A DNA stretch of 64,000 bases, taken from the NCBI GenBank assembly GCA_037501455.1, contig CM074860.1, positions 41,860,501 through 41,924,500 of the forward strand, written 5' to 3'. Below are positions 46,205 to 58,678 of the stretch, one piece after another. Position numbers and translations under genes: made by a program. A model generated the notes under the pieces. It did no database searches, had not been told where the DNA came from, and saw nothing but the letters and a program-made list of their open reading frames with translations. This DNA is from Lantana camara. Lineage: Eukaryota; Streptophyta; Magnoliopsida; Lamiales; Verbenaceae. Numbering within the stretch: the stretch's first letter is position 1; every line of letters begins with the position of its first letter.

Positions 46205-49200
46205 TGTAACACCCCGAACGTACGGCGCCACATCCCCCGCACTAGGACCCGACACGTGTAACGAAATAGGGAATCCGTACACGCACCAAGCACTAGCGAA
46301 CGGGTGACAAACAAAAGACCTTCCTAAGCTAGGCGGCCTAAACCCTCAAACAGAGTGCGCAAAAACAAAAAAAATCATACCAAGCGGAAGCATAAGACTA
46401 ACTTAAACAAAGCAAAGTATTAAGGTTGCAAACCACTTAACTCAGATTAGACACGAACTTTCCAAAACGGGACTCAAAGTGACAAATACAATTCATAACT
46501 CAAATTACAACTTCAAATGTACAGATGCAACATGATCTAAATACAAAACGCAGACTTCTCTAGATCGACAAGACTCCAAGGAAAGCAAACCAAAATCGCC
46601 TAGCTCGAACCAACGGACCTGAACCTGCAAACTAAAAACATAAAGGGAGGGGTCAGTCCAAAGACTGAGTGAGGGGTTACACACGTACCCATATACGTAT
46701 AAGGAGCACAACACATATCATAGAGAGGAGTTCATGAATTGGGGAGTGGTTTTTGCATTCTAAAACATTTTCTCACATGATACTACATATAGGGGAATAA
46801 GAGATTTAGGCCGAAGGCCAAAACAACCAAGTTTCAATCGTTAAGGATCCACTCCCATTTCACGAACTATTTCTTATCTAACTAACATAACATAACATAA
46901 CATAACACGCATAAATCATCCGTCGACCTAAAATAAGCCATCCCGGATGCACAACATGCACACACACATATCTGTCGACCTAAAATCAGTCATCCCGGAC
47001 TCATAACACACATACAGACATAACGGAAGCAGAATCTTACCATAATCAGAGCATAACAAGGTCCACGACCAAGGGCATATCATACTGGAGGTACACAACC
47101 TTAAAGCATAGCGTAAGCACAGACATAGACATAAACATAGCATACTCGTAAAGCATATCCACATCCTTACATACATTCAGGTACTAACATTTCCCTAGCA
47201 CCTATCATAACATATCCCAATGTAAAACTTAGCATAATCATATCCTAACTAGTTCTTAATCATAAACTGAGCATAACATAGTTAAGTTCATAATTCTAGC
47301 ATAATCCTATTCTAACATAATCATACTCTAGCATAATCATAACTTATACTTTAACATATTCGTATCCCTAACATAATCATAGGATACCTAGCATAACATA
47401 TTCTAACATAAAGCTTAACATACATATTCTAGTGCCTAGCATATCATAATCCATAGCATAAACATAATCATACATATCCATAAGTCACACGTATTTACTT
47501 AAGGCTTATAATCACCTGCACACGTACGAGCACATTTCATTAGGGCATATCTATAACCTAACCTCACCTTACACCGATGAAAACGGGCAAACGGAGACAA
47601 AACCAGCGCCTATGGAGCGATCTCGTCACCAACGGGATACTCCTCTGAACAAGACAGACATCAAAGATAACCTTAGACTCAAAATGAACCATATAAATGC
47701 TCGGCTCATGCATATGAATGTGAATGATGCAATGCAAGTCATAATCATTTCACTCTTAAGCAAAGTCGGAGCATTAAGGACATATCACTTAATCAACACT
47801 TGAAACAAACACATAACAAACTAATCAAACTTATTATTCATCAAATAGCATCATAGCACATCACATTCCAAGCACACTCAAGTATAAGACATACAAGAGA
47901 GGCCATTAGGTGCAAAGAAACATTTCACATTGCAATTAAGGCAAACAAACTCACAACTCGCAAACATGCATCGAAGTCACACCAAAACGGACATATATTC
48001 GTCATAACACTTAATGCATACATAAAGCATATCAAAATCACACATTAACAAATCATAGCACATCATATAATGCATATAAACAAGCATATATCACATTAGG
48101 ATCAAGATCGGGGAGGGAAACGAGCAAAACGGACAAGGAAACAAAGACGAAACATAAAAGATTCTGCCCCTGAGATCCAGTGCCGTGGATTTTTAACACA
48201 GAGGGAATCCACGGCCGTCGATTGCAGTCCAGAAACCACCCCAAATCTGCCACACAAGTCCACGGCCGTAGGTGTTTTCAAAGCGTAAAATCCAGGGCCG
48301 TGGATTTGCTCCAGCCACGAAAATCCAAAGTTTTGCTCCCCAAACCACACTAAACCTCATCCCAAACCACACAAGCATCAAGGAAACACATATATGAAGG
48401 TTGGGGAAACAAAACTCATGCAAGAGAAGCCATAAAAATGAACCAAACATGCAACACTCAAGCAAGAGAAGAGATTAAGGCAAATCATGCTAGACCCTAA
48501 ATGATACACTCATGAATCCTTCAAAAAAACTTAAACCAAGTTCATATAAATCAAATAGGTTGTCAAAGAGTCGTCTAACATGCTTGGAATCAAAAGAATT
48601 CATCAAGAAACATGCAAGAATCAAGAAATTACCCATACCTCCACTATTCATGCAATATATCATATCTCAAGCAATCATGGATTAAATCTTGCAAAGTTTG
48701 AACTTAAAATGACCACAAAGAGGATTACATCACAAAAATAAGCTTAGCTCTTGATTTGGAGAAGAAATGGTGGTGTGGATCTCTCAAAACTTGGACAAAG
48801 GCTTGCTTCCCCTCTCTTTCTCTTCTTCTCTTCCTTGGAGCTGATGTTGCTACACTTTTTCTTCTCTCTCTTGGGGTGTGGGATGAAATGGGGTGTGTGG
48901 GAGAGAGTGAGGGATGGTTTTATGGCATATAAGTCAAGGTTAGAAGCTTAATTGGGGTTAAATGGGGCCCACAAGTGAAGACTAGTCAACAAAAGGTTAC
49001 TCTTGACGCAAGGTGCTCGTTCCGATCGAAATACGGGGGTACAAATGGGCTTAGAAAAATATGAATCCTGATTCCTTGTCTTCCTTTCTTCGTTGCGAAT
49101 CCGACGCATCTTCCGGAATTCGAATCTGAATTCTCGAGCTCAAGTTATGCCTTCCGAAACCCAAGGTGCGCTAAAACAAGTTAGGCCCTCGAGTCCCTCA

Positions 49201-49505
49201 AAACTAAAACGGCGTCAAAGCCGTGTCAAACTAACTCAAAAAATAATAAACGAGCATGCAAATAAATTATAAATCACTTAATTCACTTATGGCAAGTTGA
49301 CACCAAAAACGGGACTAAAAACGGAATTAAACAAGCTTGAAACGAGTAAAAGAAAGGTTAAAACGTTTAAAACTTAAACATAAATCATATAACAAATATT
49401 CAAATATTCACTTAAATCAAACAATAGCATGCTTAATTAAGTAAATACGCACTTAGCACACTCGTGACGTTCATACCTGGAAAGCCGAAGGATCGGGATG
49501 TTACA
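46205..49505 (-). mobile_element. 5' LTR of element 3
   Basis: 3301 bp, uninterrupted, TGTAACACCCCGAACG to GATCGGGATGTTACA, followed by the CCCAT duplication. Close to the 3' copy over its length. The donor-like site is changed: AGAG|CTAAGC at 48747 where the 3' LTR has GTAAGC. TATA-like CTTATATGCC lies near 48925. Confidence 0.93.
48178..48312. repeat. Palindrome cluster in the 5' LTR of element 3
   Basis: GCCGTGGATTTT, AATCCACGGCCGTCGATT, GTCCACGGCCGTAGG, GGGCCGTGGATTTGC: broken variants of ATCCACGGCCGTGGAT. The matching cluster in the 3' LTR is at 43008-43145. Confidence 0.75.
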
Positions 49506-49510
49506 CCCAT

Positions 49511-49797
49511 GCGCGTACTAAGTGCGTGCGGCCGAACCCCATTCCGATCCCTTTTTAGTTTTGTAATTTCAGCAAATTCATCAATTCCAATTCCAAATTA
49601 AAATAGTTCAAATCAATATGAATTAAAATAGTTTAAAACCAGATTAATCAGGAAACAATTTTCGCAAATTTTCAAGAAACAGTTTTGATCCAGTAACTTC
49701 GTATTTCAAACAAAAACCATGAATACACAACATATACCCAGATTTAAGAATTTTCATCAAAATTCATAAAGCAGTAAAGAGACAATACGAACGTTGT
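49511..49797 (-). mobile_element. Ty1/copia leader, second part
   Basis: Continues 14632 once element 3 is removed, and is followed by the plus-strand solo LTR at 49798. AT-rich, no coding. Confidence 0.6.
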
Positions 49798-52700
49798 TGA
49801 GACGCCACGTCCGATAAATCGTACAGGTATGCGTCACGAGAGAGTTTACCTTACGCACTTATGTCATTTATTTCCCTTTTTATGTGTTTAATTCCAACTT
49901 TGATTGAAATGTGACTTAATTGACTAAAATCCAAAATGGTAAAATATGAATTCTTGCATGATAACTTAAGAATGGAACTTAGATGAATTTAAATTAATTT
50001 TCGGAGTTGGATTTAAATAGGACTTGGACCTATTTGGGTGTTTTGGGCCTACTCAAGTTAGGTGAGTTTGGGTCGTTCGAGACCAGTATGAGCTCAAGAA
50101 TTCGAATTCGAATTTCAACACCACCATTGGACTTGATTCGGTGATTTAGGTCCCATGGAATTTACTTTATATTTTTCGGAAACCGTTTAGACCTTGAACC
50201 TTTTAATCTTGACCTATTGGGCCGAAAGTTATTTATTTGAGCCCAAATCCTAATAAAGCCTCTAGCCTCATTTTATATCTTGAAACCCTAACCTAGATCC
50301 CCTTTCTCATTTCACTTCAAACCTCAAAATAGCCTCATTGTGACAGCCATGGAGAAGCTTCAAGAGAGGATGAAGTCTTAAGCCATTCCACACCTTCAAG
50401 AGCTCATATCTCCCTCGTTTCTTCATCATTTCAAGAGCTAAGGTAAGCAACGAATTTCCCTTGATGTGTATTTCATTTCTATCCATGAATCTTAACAAGA
50501 AATTAAATGTATGACCTTGTATGAGGAAGTCTTGTAAAAATGGTGATTTATACCCAACTTGAAGAATATGGTTTATATGATGGATCCTTGAGTTCTTGAG
50601 CATGAATATGTGTTTCTCCATGTTGAATATGTGCTATAGTTCTAATGGTATGATAAGGAGTGAGTTTGAATGCATCTTGCCATGGTTGAAGCTTGATTTT
50701 CATAAAAATGGGTTGTATGAGTTTTGGTCAAAATCACCCTTCTTCTTGAGCTAAATTGATATTTATATGATAAGCATGGGTTATGTGATAATATATATGA
50801 TTTTCGTGGAAATTTTATGGTTTAAATGCTGTGAAATCGGCCATTGTTTGCCATGGTTGTCTTCTTCCCGAAGCTTGCTTGTATCTACACAAGACAGACG
50901 CCCAGATCTGGCCAGAACGGCCGTTCCCATTCAGGCCATGAGCCCAGAACGGCCCTTCCCAGCCAGGGCTGACGTCAGCACCAAAGATGGGAAGGACCGT
51001 TCCCATTTAAGCCTTGTGCTGGGAACGGCCGTTCCCAGCTTCGCTGGGGAGGTTGCGAGAAGGACCGTTCCCATGCAAGGCTATGCGTGGGAATGGTCGT
51101 TCCCAGGCCTCTGCGCCCTCTCTGTGCATGCTTGTCCGTGGTTACTTGATCTATTTGAGTTGATTTATGAATTATATGTTATGATATGACTTCAATTTTA
51201 ATCCTTGATGATAGTACTTTGTTTAATTGAATGAATTCATGTGAATACTTGTCTTTTCCATGTGTGCTTAATCTGTTTGAGTTGATTTATGAATAATATG
51301 CTATGATATGACTCTAATTGTATTTCCAAAATTTAAACACCTCATTTAATTGCATGGTTTGAATGAATACTTGGATTATGCTATGTGACCTACTCGATGC
51401 TCATCATTCCATAATGCATACCATTCATGCTTATGCTCGCTGTGCGTCTTACTTGGTTCATATAGAGTCTAAGTCAGGGTTTCTGTATGTCTTGTCACAG
51501 AGTTTGGTGGTGCCAGTGGGCCCGAGGTTTAGAGTGTTTGGCCCTTCACACTCTCAGACTCTACTTGCACAAGGTGAGGTTTAGGATTTTGTATAGTTAT
51601 GCGACCTATGGCCTTTACATGCTGAATTCTACCCTTGCATGCGTGTATACCCTACTATAGATACGTATGTGTTGGATATGATATGTTTATGATCTTTGCG
51701 TGCGTCCTGCGTGGGTGGGAGCCTACGTGGCTTAAATTCCACGGCATGGGGATATATATAAAAATCAATTTTTGAGGCATATGTAAGCTATTTTGGAAAA
51801 ATCTGTTGTGTTATGTTTCTTTAGCGAGTTGGCCATGTTATATGGTATCTGTTCTGTTCTATTCTTTTATGGATCTAGGGAGCTACGGGTAATGGGTCCC
51901 CCGGGACGGTTAGGGTCGTCGGGGTTCCAACCATGTGCGTAGTTCCATTTGAGATATAATTGCGTGATATCTTGAGCCTTCGGCTAAGGCCGGGGATGAC
52001 TCTTGTGGGTTCGTTACCCCTTGAGGTCGAGTCTATTTTAGACGGTTTATTCTCGATGGTTTAGGGACGGTACATCTCCTCCATCATTGGTGTAGAGGAT
52101 GGATTGATTTTGATTTATGTTCTGAGGAGTAAAGGTGGGAAGCTCGTACTCACCGACCATGTGTTCTATTCTATTATGGAATTATGAATCGGGATCGAGT
52201 CCTTTTGGAAAATGGTTTCTAAACTTATATCTATATTTATTTGGGTTATTTCTAAATGCTTTGGTATGCAACACCTATCCCCGGTCATGAGTCCATCCTT
52301 TTATTCTGTGCTATGCTCTTTATATATATATATTCTGGGTGTGCGTTAGCCCCCTCACTCAGTCAATTGACTGACACCTCATTTTATCTTTTAGTTTGCA
52401 GGATTCCTTTTGGCTTGAGCTAGGCGGAAGTGAGTCTTCGGAGTCACACTTGTCAGTCTAGTTGGTGTTGGGATGCATTGTCGCATACTTTACTTATGTT
52501 ATGTATTTATGTTTTACACTTGAAGGTTATGTTTATGTTCTACTTAGACTTAAACCCGTGTGGGGTTAGTAGGCTAGTATTTGGATGTTATTAGATATTA
52601 TGATGATACTTATGCTAATTATTATATTGGATTATGAATTGATATTCGGGACTAGGTATCTATGCTAGTTGAACCCGTCACCTGTTATGTATGTTGATAT

Positions 52701-52952
52701 TCGGGATTAAGTATCTAAGCTAGTTGAACCCGTCACCTGTTCTGCATGTTGTTTTAATTACTTACGCTATTTGTTGATAAATGTTTTAAATTGCTTCTGC
52801 GCTCTGAGTTTGTCGAGTTAGATCCGCCTAGCCTAGTGCGTGAGTTGGTCTCCCGTTCGCTATGATTCGGATTCGGGCATGGACTTTCTATTTCATGACC
52901 GGGTCTGGGTCCTAGTACGGGGGACGTGGTATCCTCCGTCTGGGGTGCTACA
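49798..52952 (+). mobile_element. Plus-strand solo LTR, near-perfect TSD GTTG(T/C)
   Basis: 3155 bp. It starts TGAGACGCCACGTCCG and ends GGGGTGCTACA, the reverse layout of the minus-strand LTRs. Flanks are GTTGT (49793-49797) and GTTGC (52953-52957), one mismatch. It carries TATA-like TTTTATATC near 50273, a donor-like GCTAAG|GTAAGC at 50443 and a palindrome cluster at 50890-51105. The start TGAGACG instead of TGTAACG looks like decay. Confidence 0.82.
50890..51108. repeat. GGGAACGGCCGTTCCC palindrome cluster
   Basis: At least five copies or variants: AACGGCCGTTCCC, GGGAAGGACCGTTCCC, GGGAACGGCCGTTCCC, AAGGACCGTTCCC, GGGAATGGTCGTTCCC, spaced 30-60 bp. It matches the cluster at 61325-61560. 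Confidence 0.85.
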
Positions 52953-52977
52953 GTTGCAAGCTGGCTCTGATACCACT
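52953..52977 (-). promoter_or_regulatory. Ty1/copia primer-binding site
   Basis: GCTCTGATACCA on the plus strand at 52964-52975, two bases from the LTR; on the minus strand TGGTATCAGAGCCAGCTTG, a very typical copia start. Confidence 0.85.
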
Positions 52978-53567
52978 TGTTGGAAAACACGAAAGAGTGC
53001 GCAATGGAAGTTTAAAATTTTTCCACAAGTTTAATCGTTATCTTTTAATTTTCATACTGTAACGTTGGGAATAACAAGAAACTCACTTTAATTGAAGCTT
53101 TCTTGTGATGTTGTTACCGCCGAGCAAACACCCTTCAAGCGGAAAGTCCCTCGAACGGTCCTTCGATTTAGACTCCAAAGTAGAAGGCCTCCAAAGCTTA
53201 TCCACACCAGTCCTAGAGCACTATCAAGCAAGTGAGAATGCTAGTTCTATAACTTGTGTTAATGGCTAGGGTTTTGCTTTGAAAACTTTTCTTTTGGGTT
53301 TTCTCAAAAACATAACACTTTGTGCGTGTTGGTCCAAAGAATAAGAGAAGCACCATACCTTGTATTTATACAAGGTGGTTCGAACCCCTAGGGTTTCCAA
53401 GAACCAATTGGATTATTTTCTTGCTCACTAATTAACTAATTTAATTATTAATTTAATTGGAGAAAATAAGTTCCCAACATGCTCTCCAAGTCTTGCAAGA
53501 ATAACCTTCTCTCTCCTACAATAGGAAGTTGGACTTTTCAACTTTCCTAAAGTTAAAAGGCAATATT
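52978..53567 (-). mobile_element. 5' LTR of the Ty1/copia element, 3' portion
   Basis: Minus strand ends ...GTGTTTTCCAACA. A TATA box TATAAATACA lies at 53361-53370 inside the local dyad CCTTGTATTTATACAAGG. It is cut at 53567 by a plus-strand gypsy LTR. The reason to pair it with the copia coding region is collinearity of the leader once insertions are removed; no LTR overlap is available to test this. Confidence 0.65.
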
Positions 53568-55184
53568 TGTAACGCCCCAATCTTTCAATTATGCAATATG
53601 TGATTTATTGTGAAATAATTGCCAATTATGGACTTAATTGCATAATTTGGATTGGAGCTAATTGATCTTTTGGGGTAGGGATATTACTTGATTGCATTCA
53701 TTAAATAACCTAGGGACTTGTTTGCAAATTGGGTACATTTGTCATGTTAGTGGATGATATAATATATCAAGTATATGCATCTCTTCCATCACTTGCTCAT
53801 ACTTACATTTCATACAAGAGAACACACACACACCCCCTACTAGAAAACGATTTTTACACCTCAAGAGAAAGAGAAGAATTCATCTCATAATCCAAGCTAT
53901 TTTTGAGGAACTTTGATGCTAGAAGCATCAACATCTTCATCTCTTCATCCTCATCTCATTCTTCTTTCATTTCAAGGTATAATATGAGAATTGATTGAAT
54001 TTCTTGATTGACTATTTGAGTAGGGTTTGATGTTAGCTTGATGCTTTCATGTGTATTCATGATTAGAAGCATGTTTAGCTCATATTTCCTTCATTTCTTG
54101 CATGAAACGTGAGGATATGTGAAAGTTGGAGTATATGAATAATTATGGGGTTTTGGGGCCGAATTCTTGGTGATTTGATGCATATTTATTGGTTTGATCA
54201 TTGTATAATTAAAGTATATTGTGTATATGTTGTGTTTGATCATTTATATTGGATTGATTTTGGTGTTTTGGTTGGATTTTGATGTTGTCCGAGTTTGCCC
54301 TGTTTTTCTGCTACGCACTGTTGACACGGGCGTGTCACATTTTCCCTTCTTCAGCATGACACGGGGGTACTTGATGGCCTGGGTTTTCTGTACCGTGACA
54401 CGGGGGTGTCACTGATTGCTTTGTTTTGGTGACACGGGCGTGTCACCTTCTGTTCGCATGCATTTTTGCCGCTGTACTGTGACACGGGGGTGTCATGGCT
54501 TAGTGTATATTTGTGACACGGGCGTGTCACACTCTGTTTTCATGCATATTTTGGTTGCATGCTAATATAGGTGTTATTATATGCTTGTTTTATGCTTAAA
54601 TATGATCATGACATTTGGTAATTGTCCATTCTTGTTATTGCACGTCATGTTACGCCGTCCGTCCTAATTGGTTCATTTGAGTCGTGTCTTATGTACACTT
54701 GTCTTTGTTGCACAGACCAGCACACCAGTGGCGTGGAGTGGACCTCTTAGACCTTGTCTTTCTCTTTTTTGTGTCGGTACAGGTGAGGTTTAATTTCTAG
54801 ATATATAGGACCATTACAACCCTATGTGATGTTTCAAGCTAAAAGGTATCTATATATCTATAGTTTTCTAAACTCTATTGAATTTCAACGGATTTACTGA
54901 ATTGTACCGTATTGATTGATCGTGTTTTGGGCGAGTATATTGTATCGTGCACTGTGGGCCCGAGAGAACCGGGAAAGCATGGGCTGACGGGTAACTCTTA
55001 CACTCCTCTCAACCGTGGGGACGAACCCTGAATCCACCAGGAGGTTTGGTGGAGGAAAGAGTCCCGTGCGTGGGAGTCATGTTCCCGACGTACACCGTGT
55101 TTACCGTGGATGGATCGGGCCTTGCAAACCCACCATCATTGGAGAAAGAAGGAGTCACTGAAACTGCTACGTGTGCACTGTAAT
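53568..55184 (+). mobile_element. Plus-strand gypsy LTR, left part
   Basis: Starts TGTAACGCCCCAATC, preceded by ATATT as a possible duplication. It contains a donor-like TTTCAAG|GTATAA at 53977 and the palindrome cluster at 54310-54540, then the conserved block in reverse (CGGGCCTTGCAAACCCACC). It stops where element 4 inserted; the rest must lie beyond the right edge, so solo or paired status is unknown. Confidence 0.75.
54310..54540. repeat. GACACGGGCGTGTC palindrome cluster
   Basis: TGACACGGGCGTGTCACA-type words at about 54322, 54357, 54397, 54431, 54480 and 54513, with GGG/CCC and GGGGGTGTC variants; six units in 230 bp. Confidence 0.85.
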
Positions 55185-56289
55185 TGTGACACCCGGAACG
55201 GTGGGCCACCACATCCCCCGCACCTAAACTCAAACCCGCATATGAAATGGATTTCCATACATGAGTTCAAGTCTAAGCGAACGGAACCAACACTCACTCC
55301 CTAGGCTAAGCGGGGCTAAAACTCGGACAGAGCGTGCAAAACAAACATATAAATGCGGAAGCAATAACATAAGGATCGAAAAGAGCTCTATAGCTAACAT
55401 TTACATCATATACAATGGCCTCACGACCCAAAAGATCGAGTATATACATCAAAAGCCCATAATTCATCAAAATATAATTCTAACATCAAATACCCAATAA
55501 GAGTGTCCAAAAGCAAGAAGTATGAATGCAACTCGACCTAGACACACTAGTACAAGACCAAGACTCGCACTTCCCCGCCTAGCTCGAAACAACCTGCACT
55601 GAAGGTGGGAAAAGAGAGGGGTCAGTCAAAACTCGACTGAGTGAGGGGGCTAAACGCACACCCACACCTAAATACATATAGAGCAGAGCATATTACAAAG
55701 GTGATAGTCATGAATCAAGGCTAGGGTTTTACATACCAAATCATTTTCCAAAGATAACATATAATATAAAGGAAAACATATCTCGATCCATAATCTATCG
55801 AACATAACATAAAACATAAGTCCGGCGAGAACGGACTATCCCTTACTCCATCAAACATAACATAAAATCGAATTCAAATCACCTCCACCCCACATCCATG
55901 GTGCATCGGGAATCAAACCCTAACACCTACACTACCAAACACATACGGGGTAGCTAACCCACGATATGCCTTCCTCGGTTATCCACCGAGGGCTCAAGAT
56001 ACCACGCCTTCCCAACCTCCATAGGTCGCACGTGAATATCTCAAATGAGAACGTGTACAGGGGTCATAACCAGCGACCCCGTGGTCATCCCGGGTCTCCC
56101 TTACCCACGTCTCCGGGGCCCAACAAACCAAATCAAACCAAACTCCCATCTTTCAGGGTATAGCTCGCTCAAACATATCATATACGAATAACGAATGTCA
56201 AAACATAGTTAACTTATGCCAATACTTATACCAATTTCGAAAACGTAAAGCTTATTTCACAAAATCATAACATAGCTTAAGCACTCGTA

Positions 56290-56294
<5 letters not shown>

Positions 56295-56339
<45 letters not shown>
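56295..56339. repeat. (TA)n microsatellite
   Basis: About 22 TA units in the element 4 LTR; a second run of similar length is at 56801-56848. Confidence 0.95.
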
Positions 56340-56340
<1 letters not shown>

Positions 56341-56794
56341 ATATATATTCGCATACGGGGTAAGAAAACAACACGTAATAGGTCTTAGGTCGCTTATCTA
56401 ATATAAAGGATCCTAACCTCACCTTTACAAAAGTAGTGGAAAAGGAAGGCAAACGGGCGAACAAGCACCTAAACCTCGGGCTCACGAACTTCCGGAAGAG
56501 GCTCTGAAACAAAAGAAAACAAGACCCAAGACTTACACTCAATAATGTACCAATTAGACGCCCGGTAATGCTCATGAATGCAAATGAAATGCAAGAATGC
56601 TTCACTTAAGTCGTTCAAATTCAAAACTCGTACAAAACGTATCATATCATTTCATAAGCGTATTTCATAAAATATAACAAATAATCTAAATCATAAAAAT
56701 CACATTTCATACATAAGAATTCATATAAAATCATAGGGCCATAATTAATTTAAAAGCTCAATTTAAATCATTTAAATTACATATTAATTATATA

Positions 56795-56855
<61 letters not shown>

Positions 56856-57049
56856 CATATAATATACATCATAGTATATATATATTTATATACAAATCAT
56901 AAATACATGCAAAGTCCATGCATTAAACAACTTAGTACCATGCATCACACGTTAATTCCATGCAAAGTTAATACATATATATACATTTTCACATGCAACC
57001 TACGTACAACCATGCAAAAAGGCAAAAGAAATTCAAGCACTGCTGCAGT

Positions 57050-57185
57050 TTCATCTCCCCGCCCAGGGGAGATTTTCTTCACAGAAGTACCCTCCCGGGT
57101 ACTTTGATGCAGAAACTCTCTGCATCACGTACCCGGCCGGGTACTTTTCTTGAGGAAAATCTCCCCGGTCGGGGAGACAGTTCCA
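57050..57185. repeat. Palindrome cluster in the element 4 LTR
   Basis: ATCTCCCCGCCCAGGGGAGAT, GTACCCTCCCGGGTAC, GTACCCGGCCGGGTAC, CTCCCCGGTCGGGGAG. Two different palindromic words alternate here. Confidence 0.85.
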
Positions 57186-58678
57186 GTCGCGGGAAAAAGG
57201 AGAAAACACCCCTATTCGGACCTGCATCTCAACCCAATCCCAAACCACTTCATCTAGGCAAGTTAAGGCATGAAATTCAGCAGCAAATCAACACAAAAAC
57301 ATCATCAAACTGGGCTAAAACTGACAGCAAGAGAAGGAGAAGGAAAAAGAATCCAAACTCAAGTATATCTCTTCCAAAAGCTCAAGAACAATAATGGTAA
57401 CTCTCACATAACTCAACTACCATCAAAGTCAGGTATAAATAGCAATAAATGAAGCATAAGAGATCACTTTCCAAGCATCAATTCAAGCCATAACTCAAGG
57501 AAAGTCATAGAATTCAAATTATGGAGCAAAACCTAACTATTCACTTCAAGGTTCCAAAACTCAATCAAAAGTGGATCAAATTCTGAATTTATTAGATGCA
57601 AATGATCATATAAGTATGTACATATCAAATATAAGCTTACCCCTTGAAGATGTTGGAAGAAAATGGAGATTGGAGCTCAAAATCTCCTCTAGGGTGAAAG
57701 TTACGGGATTTCACGGCTGCTGCTCAAAAATTCAGATTTTCCTCTCCTTTCTTGTGTATGGATCGGTATGAGAGGTATGGGAGGTGATAATAGGCTGAGT
57801 TAGTGGAGTGTGGGTCCAGGTTTCATGTGAAAAGCTCAAAAGATGAGGGACTTATGTGCAAAATGGTGAAAGGTGGTCATATGAGCGCGAGATGAAGTTA
57901 CGGGCCGATTTCGGGGTATCAAACAAGGTCGAAAAATTACAAGGCCTGATCCATTGCACTCGAATCGTCGAAACAAGTTTAGTGGAGGTGACGGAATTCG
58001 AATCCGAATTCCCGAGCTCAAGATATGCTACCCGGAACCCAAGGTGCGCTAAGTACATGTTAGCCTCCTTTAGGTTACCCCAACAAAACGAGTCCCGAAA
58101 ACCCGACAAATAAACCCGAAAACACATAACGAGCATGTATTCAAGTTCACGACTCATAAAACTCCAACATATTAAAAAGGCACGAAATTACGATCTCAAA
58201 TCGAACACGAACGCATCACATTTCAACAAAAGAGCATGTCATTCAAATAATAAAATTCAAATTCAAGAACTAATAAATAAAATAAAATCAATTTTAACGA
58301 ATAATAAATAATTAAAATTTTATTAAAAAGGCTATTTTCAATTAAGTCCAAAACTTTTAAAAAGTGTCAAATAAGCCCAATTCAACTTTTCAATTAAGTC
58401 CAAAAATAAATAAAATCGTACAATTTAGTCCTTAACTCAAATGAATCACATAATTTACGAAATTAGCTTATTCGGGAATTAAATTCACATATCATAAATC
58501 ACTTAAGGGAGATTTTTGACATATAATTCAAATATTTCATATATATTCAAATAATTCATATAAGAATTAAAATTAAATAATTCAAATAAACAATTAGAAT
58601 AAATATAAAATGCATAAATAATGATTTTAAATGCGTACATACGTCATACCTGTACGGTCTGAAAGTCGGGGTGTCACA

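Larger units (their letters stand above)
14638..49505 (-). mobile_element. Element 3: gag-only gypsy retrotransposon (TR-GAG type), TSD CCCAT
   Basis: LTRs start TGTAACACCCCGA and end GATCGGGATGTTACA. The 5-bp CCCAT occurs directly before (14633-14637) and after (49506-49510). The 3' LTR is 14638-17406 plus 43011-44330, split by element 1 and by an 821-bp solo LTR; unique length is about 3263 bp against 3301 bp for the 5' LTR (46205-49505). The internal region is only 1.87 kb (44331-46204): primer-binding site, gag, a stub resembling the start of protease, non-coding sequence and a polypurine tract. No RT, RNase H or integrase, so movement would have needed a helper element. Confidence 0.9.
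55185..58678 (-). mobile_element. 3' LTR of element 4
   Basis: 3494 bp, TGTGACACCCGGAAC to GGGGTGTCACA; its ends are TGTGAC/GTCACA rather than TGTAAC/GTTACA. GTAAT (55180-55184) precedes it. Two TA runs (56295-56339, 56801-56848), a donor-like AAGGG|GTAAGC at 57640 and a palindrome cluster at 57050-57185. Confidence 0.9.

Noticed and set aside
50281..50297. Telomere-like AAACCCTAA text
   Set aside because: Single copies in LTR leaders, no tandem array.
50767..51189. 140-codon plus-strand open frame over the GGGAACGGCCGTTCCC cluster
   Set aside because: Made by the repeat; no start context, no homology, and the sister LTR at 59876 lacks it.
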